Assembly: GCF_003855155.1 (NCBI RefSeq)
Contig: NZ_CP034073.1
Coordinates: 3,038,001-3,102,000, forward strand
DNA length: 64,000 bases
Reading direction: 5' to 3'
From: Shewanella psychromarinicola
Lineage (GTDB): Bacteria; Pseudomonadota; Gammaproteobacteria; Enterobacterales; Shewanellaceae
In this document: positions 7,748 to 16,490 of the stretch, piece after piece
Numbering within the stretch: position 1 is the stretch's first letter
How the letters are laid out: each line of letters starts with the position of its first letter
Translations under genes and position numbers: made by a program
The notes under the pieces: model-generated
What the model was told of the DNA's origin: nothing
What the model saw: the letters and a program-made list of their open reading frames with translations, nothing else
Database searches by the model: none

Positions 7748-8527
7748 ATGAAATGCCCGACAGATGCACTACCTACATTAAGGTGTAATCAAATTTTAGA
7801 TGCTGCAGAGTATCTGATTGAATCACAGGGAGTGGTATCTTTTAGGTTTTCTCAACTCGCGAAGGAAGTGGGCTGCTCTACGGGAACGCTGTATAAGTAT
7901 TTTGAGCGGAAAGAGGATGTTTTAGTCTGCCTGTTTCTTCGAAGTGCAACCTCAAATCACCTCCAAATCTTTATCGATAAGTACCCGGAACTGACGGCCC
8001 AAGAGAAAGTCTTATTGCCAATCTTGTTTACATTCGAAACCATCAAGCGCAGCAAGAGTTTCTTTACCCTGCGATCTGTGTCGGTCAATACTATGGTTTG
8101 GCAGCTGGCCAGTGATGAGAAGGTGAAGCGATTTAAGAAACGTATCAATGCATTCTGGGAGTGGTTTACCGCCTCTCTTCATCAGGCGGTCGACAATGGA
8201 GAACTTGAAGCAACACCATTGCAGATTAAAGAATTGGTACAGGGGATCGTATTTTATCTTACAGGCTCTCTGACCCAGTTTGAGAGTGAATTAATTGCGC
8301 CCGAATATATGTCTAATCATCGTGAGACCTGCTACCGACATCTTTCAAGGTTGATGGCGCAATACCGATGGAAAAAGCCGTTTAATCAGGCCCTGTTTGA
8401 TTCCCTAGAAGCGCAAACGACTCAATTTTTCAATAAACACTTCCGTGACCATATGACGTGTGCGGCGTGTAGTGCACTGGCTAACGCACGTGAAAATAGT
8501 GTGACTCAATGCAGTCGGTTTGAATGA
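7748..8527 (+). CDS. TetR-family transcriptional regulator of the reductase locus
   Basis: The 259-residue protein starts with a TetR helix-turn-helix (about 14-62; FSQLAKEVGCSTGTLYKYFERKEDVL is the recognition region). The ligand-binding part is mostly helical and unrelated by eye to any named subgroup. The carboxyl end carries CAAC and a later Cys, an unusual cysteine cluster that might sense redox state or bind a metal. It is transcribed away from the FAD reductase gene, with the 26-bp palindrome in the shared region. TetR proteins usually repress until a small ligand binds; AcuR, which controls DMSP/acrylate genes elsewhere, is of this family. Whether this protein is equivalent to AcuR cannot be decided here. 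Confidence 0.82.
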   Translation: MKCPTDALPTLRCNQILDAAEYLIESQGVVSFRFSQLAKEVGCSTGTLYKYFERKEDVLVCLFLRSATSNHLQIFIDKYPELTAQEKVLLPILFTFETIKRSKSFFTLRSVSVNTMVWQLASDEKVKRFKKRINAFWEWFTASLHQAVDNGELEATPLQIKELVQGIVFYLTGSLTQFESELIAPEYMSNHRETCYRHLSRLMAQYRWKKPFNQALFDSLEAQTTQFFNKHFRDHMTCAACSALANARENSVTQCSRFE

Positions 8528-8549
8528 TTAGCGAGTTAAGCTGTTTCAA

Positions 8550-8585
8550 AAAAAAGCCTTCGAGCTAAATCGAAGGCTTTTTTTC
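8550..8585. terminator. Bidirectional terminator between the regulator and chemoreceptor genes
   Basis: The stem AAAGCCTTCGA / TCGAAGGCTTT with a 6-nt loop and A/T runs on both sides separates two convergent genes. Confidence 0.88.
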
Positions 8586-8612
8586 ACTATCTATTTGAAC
8601 TAATCGTTGAAC

Positions 8613-10241
8613 CTATACCTTGAACTGGCCTAGTGTCGATGATATATCAGTGGCTAACGCCTGCAGTTGCTGTCCGGCTATCTCTATCTGCTGAGCTCCC
8701 AGGGCCGACTCATCGGATGCCTCTCTGATGTTCTCAATATTTTGATGCAGGGCATCGACCACCACACTCTGCTGCTCTGTCGCCGAGGCTATCTGGGTAT
8801 TCATATCGGCAACCACATCGATATCGGCACTGATGTCACCAAATGCCACGGAGGTGAGTTTTGCCTGCTTAACACTCGCATCCGCCTTTTGTCTGCCTAA
8901 GTCTATGGTGTGTACCGCCTCCTCGACTTGATTTTGCATGCCCAGGATCATTCGTTCTATATCTTGCGTCGACTGTTGTGTTCGCATCGCTAAGGTGCGC
9001 ACCTCATCGGCGACAACCGCAAAGCCGCGGCCATGTTCGCCTGCTCTGGCGGCTTCGATGGCGGCATTGAGTGCCAATAGGTTGGTTTGATCGGCAATCG
9101 ACTTGATCACATCTAAGATACTGTTGATATCTTGGGCCTCCTGTTTCAGGCCATTCATCGCGCTGACAATCTGATGGACTGTGTCGGACAGCTCATTGAT
9201 GAAGGTGATGTTATCCTCTACTAATACCTTGCCTTTCAATGCTCTGTCTTGAACCGTTAGTACTGATTTTGCTGCATCAGCGGCGTTGCGGGCGACATCG
9301 GTTATGGTTGCGCTCATCTCCTGGATAGCCGTTGCCACTTGATGATTTTCATGTTGATGCTGGGTAAGCAGTTCTCGTGAACGGCTGGTGATCACCGACA
9401 TCTCACCAGTAGCACAATCTAATACGGTTTGACTCTGCTGCATTTCGATAACGATCTGTCGGACTTTCTCGGCAAACTGATTAAATCCGATGGCCAATTG
9501 AGCCAGCTCATCTTTACTCGATATCGCGAGCCTGACGGTCAGGTCGCCATCGCCCTGAGCAATCTCTTCCATCGCAAACGTAGTCGCATTTAGTGGGCGG
9601 GTAATTGAGCGAATAACCAGCATCGACGCGATAAAGATCATCGTTAATAGCAGACTAAAAAATATTAATTTCTTTTTAATGAGCTGAGCAAACTCGGCAT
9701 CAATATCATCGGTATAGACGCCAGTTGCTAATATCCAATCCCAAGGACGGTATAACTTAACAAACGTCACCTTGGGCTCCAGAGCAGAGGAGCCAGCTTT
9801 AGTCCAGACATAATCGACATAACCTTCGCCTCCTTTGCGTACAGCATCGAGGAAGGCAACATAGACTTTTTTGCCCGTGGGGTCGGAAAAATTTATCAGG
9901 TTATTGCCCACATCTTTCTGGCTGGTGCCATGGGCCAATTGTTTGGCGTCGGTATCAAAAATCCACAGGTAGTTCTGCCCTCGGTAACGCATTGCAGTAA
10001 TTTCAGATATGACCATCTCCTGAGCCTCAAAAAGGCTCATCTCACCACGCTCGACCGACGCTTGTGCTCGCTTGAAAAGGGACAGTGCGGAATTAACTAC
10101 ACTGCTGATTTCAGCTTGTCGTTGTGTCAACATTTTTGACTTTTGGCTAAAGGACTCGTATCCGGAGCTGACGATAAACGCCAGCACTACAAAGATTAAT
10201 AGCAGCCAGATCCTTTGAACGATAGAGAGCTGATTTAGCAT
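8613..10241 (-). CDS. Methyl-accepting chemotaxis protein with single Cache domain
   Basis: 542 residues. Membrane segment 1 is at about 8-25, a periplasmic single-Cache domain (about 35-185, with YLWIFDTDAKQLAHG and YVDYVWTKAG, ending RPWDWILATGVY), membrane segment 2 at about 190-210, then HAMP and the cytoplasmic signalling hairpin with the highly conserved KSIADQTNLLALNAAIEAAR and GRGFAVVADEVRTLA. sCache receptors of this type commonly bind short carboxylates such as acetate, propionate or pyruvate. Its place next to the reductase regulon, mirrored by another chemoreceptor on the far side, suggests taxis toward the substrate or product of the pathway. That link is inference from position only. 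Confidence 0.92.
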   Translation of the reverse strand: MLNQLSIVQRIWLLLIFVVLAFIVSSGYESFSQKSKMLTQRQAEISSVVNSALSLFKRAQASVERGEMSLFEAQEMVISEITAMRYRGQNYLWIFDTDAKQLAHGTSQKDVGNNLINFSDPTGKKVYVAFLDAVRKGGEGYVDYVWTKAGSSALEPKVTFVKLYRPWDWILATGVYTDDIDAEFAQLIKKKLIFFSLLLTMIFIASMLVIRSITRPLNATTFAMEEIAQGDGDLTVRLAISSKDELAQLAIGFNQFAEKVRQIVIEMQQSQTVLDCATGEMSVITSRSRELLTQHQHENHQVATAIQEMSATITDVARNAADAAKSVLTVQDRALKGKVLVEDNITFINELSDTVHQIVSAMNGLKQEAQDINSILDVIKSIADQTNLLALNAAIEAARAGEHGRGFAVVADEVRTLAMRTQQSTQDIERMILGMQNQVEEAVHTIDLGRQKADASVKQAKLTSVAFGDISADIDVVADMNTQIASATEQQSVVVDALHQNIENIREASDESALGAQQIEIAGQQLQALATDISSTLGQFKV

Positions 10242-10616
10242 TTTTTTTTCCAGTGGTAATTGAAGATAATTTAGTTCGTGCTAAATTTTGTTTTTATATT
10301 GTTTTTCATTTGCATGTTTTGTGTTGTGATGATTACCGCGAATAACTTTTCCGGTGTTCTTGGCTTGTGTGTTTGCACAAAGTTTTGTTTATGCTAGGGA
10401 AAAGCCTTCGAGTTACGTCGAAGATAAATGGGGTCAGAGTCTGAGGGATCCCCACGAATTTAATAGCATGCTTGTGGATCCTTGATTAAATCTTGTGGCG
10501 TCTTGATCCCTGTTAGCCAGTGAGACTTCAGCAGCCTCAATGACTTATCTTTGTAGGCTCTTAATCCTATAAATTGGTTTGATAAAACATTACGATGTTT
10601 GATCGAATTTGCTAAC
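10242..10616. other. Intergenic region before the RAYT element
   Basis: This holds the presumed promoter of the chemoreceptor gene and, from about 10425, a GGGGTCAGAGTC string often seen at the edge of REP-associated transposase elements. A partial terminator-like copy (AAAGCCTTCGAGTTACGTCGAAG) occurs near 10400, similar to the hairpin at 8550. No gene is seen. Confidence 0.5.
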
Positions 10617-10640
10617 AAATAACATGGCCACCCATCCTAA

Positions 10641-11449
10641 CTGCTTATGCAATGGCATAAAGGTTTTAAAGGTACCTTACTGTCACACAAGTTTGTAAAA
10701 GGTGAAGACTTAAACGAATTTGAACGTAAAACAGTGAATGATTGTATAACCCAATACCGACAACGCTTAGTTGATATCAGTTGGTTTATGCGTACCTTAA
10801 GTGAGCCGATTGCTCGAATGGCCAATAAAGAAGATAAGTGCACAGGCAGGTTTTATTCTCCGTCATCCATGGTTCTCACCCTTCGGGCCAGCTAAAGCTG
10901 TTCAAATTCATTCCCGATGAATTTGTGGGAAGGGCGGTTTACCTTTTCTTTTATAAATAGCCAAGCATTATTAGACAAAGCAGCCGTTCTGAGCTGTATG
11001 GCCTATGTCGACCATTATTTATTAATAGAAAGGCCTATCCGCGCCAAAATGACCACCCCCCCGAAACCTCAGACTACACCAGCATTCAACGCCGAATACA
11101 CTCAGCGATAAAAGGTGAACAACCAACAGAGTTATTGCCTTTTGTGGGGAATGAGCGTGTAAACATGCCTAATGGTTTAATGTTCAGTGTCAAAGACTAC
11201 ATAGTGCTGGTGGAAGATACTGGGCGAATTGTTCGAGAGGATAAACGGGGTGCAATTAGTTCAAGCAGTCAAACTATTCTTAATAGACTAAACATACCTG
11301 CCGAGAACTGGTTAAAAATCACTACAGAGTTTGGTTCATTATTTAAAGGTGCTGTTGGGGCGTTACCTGCCTTAACAGAATATTGTGAGCATCTAGAGCG
11401 AAAGCTACGCCAAGGCGCTTCAAACTCCCAGCGCTGGTTGTGTGCCTAA
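10641..11449 (+). pseudogene. RAYT-type (Transposase_17) transposase, broken
   Basis: Pieces in different frames resemble a transposase of about 320 residues: FERKTVNDCITQYRQRLVDI and FMRTLSEPIARMANKEDKCTGRF (10700-10855), then WEGRF and SQALLDKAAVLSCMAYVD (10920-11010), then ELLPFVGNERVNMPNG to KITTEFGSLFKGAVG (11120-11350). The first roughly 110 residues, with the HUH motif, are missing. The middle has a foreign-looking insert of about 60 bases (10860-10920) and a second short insert after the SQALL motif. It cannot make an active enzyme. Confidence 0.72.
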
Positions 11450-11670
11450 ACGCTAACTCTTAACTCCATAACACCACTCTCCACTTGATTGATATCAAGC
11501 TTTCCTGCCGCGTTAAATCGACCATATTACTGACTGATTGACCATCGAGTACTAATTTGTTAAACCATCCTGTTGAATTTGCTCGATGATAAAATTATAC
11601 AAAGTGATCGCAACTCAAATAGAAAGGGGTTATGTTGTTACTTCAAAAAATGGGTGGCTATGTATTTCGT
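11421..11670. repeat. 250-bp tandem repeat, copy 1
   Basis: This unit starts in the last codons of the RAYT remnant and ends just after the REP-like end. It is repeated immediately downstream at a spacing of exactly 250 bp with about 90 percent identity by eye, including a shared block of about 100 nearly identical bases in its second half. Confidence 0.9.
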
Positions 11671-11917
11671 CAAACTGCCAGCGTTGGTTGTGTGCCTAAG
11701 CAATCATTTCTTAATCCCACAAAACCATCTTCCACTTGATTGATATCAAGCTTTCCTGCTGTGTTAAATTGACCACATTACTGATGGATTGGCCATCGAG
11801 TGCTAATTTGTTAAACCATCCTGTTGAATTTGCTCGATGATAAAATTATACAAGGTGATCGCAACTCAAATAGAAAGGGGTTATGTTGTTACTTCAAAAA
11901 ATGGGTGGCTATGTATT
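11671..11917. repeat. 250-bp tandem repeat, copy 2
   Basis: This is the second copy of the unit at 11421. It duplicates the last codons of the transposase remnant and the terminal REP-like sequence. Scattered substitutions (for example CTGCCGCG versus CTGCTGTG) show the duplication is not recent. Confidence 0.9.
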
Positions 11918-12209
11918 TGGTTGGCTTTAGATTAATAACGACTCTAGCCCATTGAATTAAGGTGCTTTTGTTAAAAAATAATATACATAACGAGCCATAT
12001 CATTCTCGGTTATCTAAATTCTCGCTTTCGTCCAGACTAAAGAGTGATTGATTTGAGATATTTAAGCTGATAAGTTACTAAAATTATTAATAATTAAATT
12101 GATATGGACGCTGGTTTTTGGTTAACTTCTCAGAATGTTTATCGGAATTCACGCTAAAACGATAGAAGCTCCCGAGGCGCCAGTTTAAAATTTAAACTAA
12201 GGATTAGAA
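11918..12209. other. Gene-free stretch before the DUF262 gene
   Basis: About 290 AT-rich bases. It must hold the promoter of the DUF262-HEPN pair; no clear -35/-10 pair stands out and no attC-like site is seen. An AAGGA ribosome site precedes the TTG start at 12210. Confidence 0.45.
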
Positions 12210-13271
12210 TTGAATATTATAAAAATTCAAGAGCAACTTGACTCAAATCGTAGATCTGTTGCATTTGATAGTTACGACATTACGTTAAAGCAACTTTATG
12301 ACATGGTTCTTGAAGGGATGGTTGATATAGCCCCTGAGTATCAACGCCATTTTGTTTGGGATTCAAACAGACAATCAGCTTTAATTGAGTCACTTTTCCT
12401 AGGAATACCTATTCCAAGTTTATTTATGGCGTCTAATCGAGATGCATCTTGGGAAGTAATTGATGGACTTCAAAGACTAACGACAATATTGAATTTTATC
12501 GGAAACGATAATGAGCTTAAAAACATATTAATTAAGCATGAAAAGTTAAAATTGTCAGGGCTTGAGAAATTAGATTCAATGAATGGGTTGATATATGACG
12601 ACTTACCAAAATCCATGCAGTTTATGTTGCAAACTAGGCCGTTAAGAATAACCGTTTTGAATGACAGGAGTGATTTTAATGTTAGGTATGATCTATTTGA
12701 GAGGCTGAATACTGGTGGCGTAACCTTACACGAACAAGAAATTAGAAACTGTGTATATATCGGTCCATTTAATGATTTTATAAAAGATTTATCGGTAAAT
12801 TCTGATTTTAGAGCTGTTGTCAAAATGACTGCAAATGCAGAGAGAAGTGGTAGTTACGAAGAGCTTGTTCTTAGGTTTTTCGCTTACCATGAAGATGCTG
12901 AACAGTTTGTTCATAGCGTGAAAGGTTTTTTGAATGAATTTATGGAGAAAAAAACAGAGTCATTCAAAGATAAAGAAAGTAAAGAGTTGAAAAAAATATT
13001 CCAAAATACTTTCAAGGTGCTTAGAGATAATTTGCCTGATGGTATTGTTCGTGGTGCTAGAAAGAATATAACTCCAGTAGTTTTATATGAAGCAATTTCA
13101 GTAGGCTGTGCTAAGGCAATAGGCAGTGGTGAAAATTATGCCCCCGAAAAACTAGAAGCACTGCTTAATGATCCAGAAGTAAAAAAGTCTACTACGGGAG
13201 CTACGAATAGTAAAAAAATGGTACTCAAGAGAATTAATATCGTAAAGGATACGTTGGTTAATGGCATTTAA
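12210..13271 (+). CDS. DUF262 (GmrS/ParB-like N domain) protein of a DUF262-HEPN pair
   Basis: The 353-residue protein starts at a TTG with AAGGA just upstream. The DUF262 signature is clear: YQRHFVW (44-50), RQSALIESLFLGIPIP (54-69), the DGLQR motif (85-89), and FERLNTGGVTLHEQEIRNC in the second part. DUF262 is a ParB-like fold found in GmrSD-type modification-dependent restriction enzymes and in many uncharacterised defence modules, where it is thought to hydrolyse nucleotides and/or DNA. This protein lacks the carboxyl HNH (DUF1524) part of GmrSD. Its stop codon overlaps the start of the HEPN gene by 11 bp, so the two are translationally coupled. The role in defence is inference from family and context. 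Confidence 0.85.
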   Translation: MNIIKIQEQLDSNRRSVAFDSYDITLKQLYDMVLEGMVDIAPEYQRHFVWDSNRQSALIESLFLGIPIPSLFMASNRDASWEVIDGLQRLTTILNFIGNDNELKNILIKHEKLKLSGLEKLDSMNGLIYDDLPKSMQFMLQTRPLRITVLNDRSDFNVRYDLFERLNTGGVTLHEQEIRNCVYIGPFNDFIKDLSVNSDFRAVVKMTANAERSGSYEELVLRFFAYHEDAEQFVHSVKGFLNEFMEKKTESFKDKESKELKKIFQNTFKVLRDNLPDGIVRGARKNITPVVLYEAISVGCAKAIGSGENYAPEKLEALLNDPEVKKSTTGATNSKKMVLKRINIVKDTLVNGI

Positions 13272-13944
13272 TATTGTACGAGCTAACTCAAGAGAGCGGT
13301 TTAGTGAAGTTCAAATCAACCTGAATTACATTGAATCAATTGAGCCAGATGGAGAGGCTACGCCCGAAGTTAAGATAATGAGGGGGCTTTATTACGTGCA
13401 CCTTTATTCTGCGTTGGAAAAGGCATTAAATGAAACAATTGAACAAACGATCCTTATAATAAAAAGTAAAAGCATTAAGAACCTGCATTTTTCTACGCCA
13501 TTCAATGTGATTTCGTTGAATTCTAAAATGCAAAGTTTTAAACAGTGCGGATATAAAGAATACTTCGATAGATCATCTGAGGTGTTTGGAAATATTGACT
13601 CAGAAAATATATTCGATATAAGTAATACTATATTTTCTCAAAACCTACAAAATGTTTGGTATAAAACTATTCAGGATACAATTCAAAGTTTCGGGGCAAC
13701 ACCTATCCAAGTAGAACCGAGAGTAAAGTTAACCATCGATGAAATAGTTGATAAACGAAATGCTGTTGCGCACGGGCGTGAAACACCTATCGTAGTCGGA
13801 GAACGACATCGTTCTAACATACTAAGAACTAAGACTCAAGAGATACAAATGGTAATAGAGCAAGTCATTTCTACTTTTGAAGAGTACATTGCTAACTACG
13901 GATTTCTAAAACCACTTTATATTCAAGAGTATAGCTTGGCTTAA
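13261..13944 (+). CDS. HEPN-family nuclease partner (MAE_28990/MAE_18760-like)
   Basis: 227 residues, mostly helical. Near the end it carries the HEPN catalytic pattern as DKRNAVAHG: Arg166-Asn167-x3-His171, the R-x4-6-H motif of HEPN RNases. The N-terminal part (SRERFSEVQINLNYIESIE, then GLYYVHLYSALEKALNETI) fits the MAE_28990-type HEPN proteins that occur beside DUF262 genes. HEPN proteins of this sort act as RNA-cutting toxins or abortive-infection effectors. The gene overlaps the DUF262 gene and is followed within 6 bp by an attC-like site, so the pair may travel as one gene cassette. The family assignment is from memory of the motif and neighbourhood. Confidence 0.75.
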   Translation: MAFNIVRANSRERFSEVQINLNYIESIEPDGEATPEVKIMRGLYYVHLYSALEKALNETIEQTILIIKSKSIKNLHFSTPFNVISLNSKMQSFKQCGYKEYFDRSSEVFGNIDSENIFDISNTIFSQNLQNVWYKTIQDTIQSFGATPIQVEPRVKLTIDEIVDKRNAVAHGRETPIVVGERHRSNILRTKTQEIQMVIEQVISTFEEYIANYGFLKPLYIQEYSLA

Positions 13945-13949
13945 TAGGC

Positions 13950-14025
13950 TTCTAACAAGTGTATGAACTCGGATTTTTTCCCGTGCTTCGCACTCCAAAA
14001 TAAACCAGTAATACAAGCGTTAGGT
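13950..14025 (+). other. Integron attC-like recombination site
   Basis: The site begins TTCTAACAAG and ends GCGTTAGGTG, giving the inverted core CTAAC / GTTAG. The bases between fold into a long imperfect hairpin (for example GTGTATGAACT against AGTAATACA, and CCGTG against CACTC). It sits directly after one gene and directly before the next, as in gene cassettes. It is one mismatch from the RYYYAAC consensus at the 5' side; the 3' core GTTAGGT fits GTTRRRY. Confidence 0.65.
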
Positions 14026-14250
14026 GCAATAAGGAAATCCAGTTTTGGCACATGAAAATACTATTCCATTAATATCAAAGACAGCATTTAGCTGTCCCCA
14101 TTGTGGCGCATATACAACTCAGCATTGGTATAAAATGAATGCTGCCCCTTATGATGAAGATAATCGAACCCCGATGATTCCTGATGAATCACTAGCTGAG
14201 AAATTCCGAAACGAAGTAAGCGGTCAATTAAGCGGTGGAGCCCGATATCA

Positions 14251-15756
14251 TCAAGCTTTTAGATCGGCATGCCAAGGTAATAAATCACTTAAATCAGCAA
14301 ATTTATCCCGTTGTGGCAGTTCCGTGAAAAGTTTTTGGAAGTAAAAGTACGGGTTAATATCGTTGGCACGGCAAGTCATCACCAAGCTATAAAGTGCAGC
14401 ACTGGCTTTTGCACCATTTACCGATTGGCAGAACATCCAGTTTTTCCGCCCCGTCGTAAACGGCCTGATATCGCGTTCAGTGACATTATTATCAATGCCT
14501 AATTCACCTGATTCAAGGTAACGCCTCAGTTTTTCCCACTGATTCAATGTGTACTTGATTGCTACCCCAATTTTACTTTTGGGCAGGACTGTTTTCTCGC
14601 TTTTTTCTAACCATTCATGCAACGATGTTAAGATTGGCTCAGCCTTTTCCTGCCGGAGTGATTTTCGCTTATCGGGCGGTAATGTTTTTGCCCGCTTTTC
14701 TATTGCATACAGTTTTTGAATATAATTGATACCGACTGTTGCTTTGCCGGTTTTCTTCGGTTGCACCGCTAAGGCATCGTGGAATTTGCGTCTGGCGTGT
14801 GCCCAGCACCCGACTGGCATTATTCCTTCTATATTGTCGTAAACACTGTAACCATCACATTGTAAATATCCGGCATAATCTGCTAGAAATGCTTCTGGGC
14901 AACTGCGTGCACGACTCGGTTGATAATCATAAATAACAACAGGGTTATCGCTAAATTCATTGCTGCGATAGACCCACATATAGGATTTAGTTGCTGCTTT
15001 TCTATCTGGTTCATCCAATACTTGCACCGTTGTTTCATCTGCGCACAGCGTTGATTGAGCGAGTAGATTAGCTTTCATCGCAGCAATTAACGGCCTAACT
15101 AATTCGGCACTGGCTATGCACCAATTGGCCAGTGTAGCGCGGCTAATATTTAAACCGCCACGGGCAAATATGTCGGTTAACCGATAAAGCGGTAGGGCAT
15201 CACAGTATTTGGCGGTCACCACAGCCGCAAGCGCTTCAGGGCTGGCGATACTCTGGGGGATCGGCTGTGCAGGCTTAGGCGCGGTAATGACAGAGGTACT
15301 GGTTGATGTTGTTTCACATTCACGGCAAGCATACTTGGTTTGCCTGTGCTTAATGACGCTGATCTTCTCTGGAATAATGTTGACTTGTTCGCTTTCTTGC
15401 ACACCGCATTCACGCATCACATGACCACAGCAATCGCACATAGGGCTGTCAAGAGTATAAGATCTTTCTTCACGTTCAAGGTGCTCAGGTAATCGTTTTC
15501 GACCCGTTTTACCTTGTTGTTTATTTTCATTTTTATTTGTGGATTGATCCTGCTCAGCTTCATTGAATGTGCCTTTCGGCATTTTCTCACTGCGTTGACC
15601 AAACTGCTTATTGCGGTTGAGTTGCAATTGTTCCAAAGCGATATTAAGGCGGTTTTCCAAGTCTTTATTTTTAGCATTGAGCACCTGATTTTCATGCTGC
15701 AACATTGCCAGCATTTTTTTTAGTTGTTCAATATTATCAGGCTGTTCAGTTGTCAT
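14251..15756 (-). CDS. tnpC: IS66 transposase TnpC
   Basis: 501 residues. The order of parts is that of IS66 transposases: a leucine-rich amino-terminal coiled coil (LKKMLAMLQHENQVLNAKN), a zinc finger-like CDCCGH followed by CREC, and a DDE catalytic domain with CADETTVQVL, LQCDGYSVYD and the late Glu in NNVTERDIRPF. The carboxyl end reaches close to the left inverted repeat. Full length for the family and apparently intact, so the element may still be able to move. Confidence 0.95.
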   Translation of the reverse strand: MTTEQPDNIEQLKKMLAMLQHENQVLNAKNKDLENRLNIALEQLQLNRNKQFGQRSEKMPKGTFNEAEQDQSTNKNENKQQGKTGRKRLPEHLEREERSYTLDSPMCDCCGHVMRECGVQESEQVNIIPEKISVIKHRQTKYACRECETTSTSTSVITAPKPAQPIPQSIASPEALAAVVTAKYCDALPLYRLTDIFARGGLNISRATLANWCIASAELVRPLIAAMKANLLAQSTLCADETTVQVLDEPDRKAATKSYMWVYRSNEFSDNPVVIYDYQPSRARSCPEAFLADYAGYLQCDGYSVYDNIEGIMPVGCWAHARRKFHDALAVQPKKTGKATVGINYIQKLYAIEKRAKTLPPDKRKSLRQEKAEPILTSLHEWLEKSEKTVLPKSKIGVAIKYTLNQWEKLRRYLESGELGIDNNVTERDIRPFTTGRKNWMFCQSVNGAKASAALYSLVMTCRANDINPYFYFQKLFTELPQRDKFADLSDLLPWHADLKA

Positions 15757-15840
15757 TAATTAGCGTTCAAGACCAATAGATAGCGCTAGTTTGCCTGCTG
15801 TATTTGATCATGCAACCGCTATTTAGCGATCCAGTGATGA

Positions 15841-16191
15841 TCACCTCACTGTCAGGCCATTTAAGGGTTTATGCCCATGGGATACTTCTAACGATAAGCC
15901 TGATAGTAACCAATTTAGCTGATGCTGGTTGATTGTCAGCGCGTCTTGTTCGTCGTTAGCGCCAGGCCACTTAAAGCGACCTTTTTCTAGCCGCCGATAG
16001 TAAAGCCAAAAACCATTAGTATCCCAAAATAAAATCTTAATTTTGTCCCGGTGGCGATTACAAAAAATAAACCAGGCTTGATTCAACGGATCCATTTCCA
16101 ATACATCACTGACGATTAAAGATAAGCCATCAATGGCTTTACGCATGTCGGTATGGCCGGTAACAAGATAGATCTGCTTATGTGGTGTCAT
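15841..16191 (-). CDS. tnpB: IS66 accessory protein TnpB
   Basis: 116 residues with the typical TnpB (IS66 Orf2) sequence: VTGHTDMRKAIDGLSLIV, FIFCNRHRDKIKILFWDTNG and LYYRRLEKGRFKWP. The function of this protein is not settled, but it is needed for transposition in the elements tested. The start codon overlaps the tnpA stop by 4 bp, so the two are translated together. It is unrelated to the RNA-guided TnpB of IS605. Confidence 0.95.
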   Translation of the reverse strand: MTPHKQIYLVTGHTDMRKAIDGLSLIVSDVLEMDPLNQAWFIFCNRHRDKIKILFWDTNGFWLYYRRLEKGRFKWPGANDEQDALTINQHQLNWLLSGLSLEVSHGHKPLNGLTVR

Positions 16192-16490
16192 GCTGATAGC
16201 ACGCGTAAAAATTGTTGTAATTTGCTTGGCGCTAATGAGGCTGGAAAAGAAAACAGATAGCCGTTGGGCAATGCCAGCGTGAGTGGCTGGTCAGGTTTAA
16301 TTTCAGGAAAAATCAGCGGCACCACTTTTTGCTTAGTTGATGACGAATGCGGGTTAAGTTTTTTAGTCCACGCATAAAATGTAGATAGGGTTAAGTCATT
16401 GGTTTTACAAAATTCAGCTTTGGTTAATTTACTTTCAGTTTGCTGCTGAAAAATGCGTTGCCAGTATTGTATTTTATCGTTTTTTGACAT
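16188..16490 (-). CDS. tnpA: IS66 accessory protein TnpA
   Basis: 100 residues with a helix-turn-helix near the start (WQRIFQQQTESKLTKAEFCK, then LTLSTFYAWTKKL), characteristic of IS66 Orf1. It is the first gene of the element and probably binds the ends or regulates expression. It lies about 80 bp inside the right inverted repeat. Confidence 0.92.
   Translation of the reverse strand: MSKNDKIQYWQRIFQQQTESKLTKAEFCKTNDLTLSTFYAWTKKLNPHSSSTKQKVVPLIFPEIKPDQPLTLALPNGYLFSFPASLAPSKLQQFLRVLSA

Larger units (their letters stand above)
10617..11920 (+). mobile_element. Decayed RAYT (REP-associated Y1 transposase) element
   Basis: The left edge ACATGGCCACCCAT near 10622 is matched in inverted orientation by ATGGGTGGCTATGT at the end of each 250-bp repeat (13 of 14 positions), as in elements whose ends carry REP-like sequences. 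The region between contains the broken transposase gene and a tandem duplication of its 3' end. Confidence 0.55.

Noticed and set aside
10335..10344. CGCGAATAA half-site upstream of the single-Cache chemoreceptor gene, like one arm of the 26-bp palindrome
   Set aside because: The partner arm is absent at the right distance, so I do not count it as a third operator.
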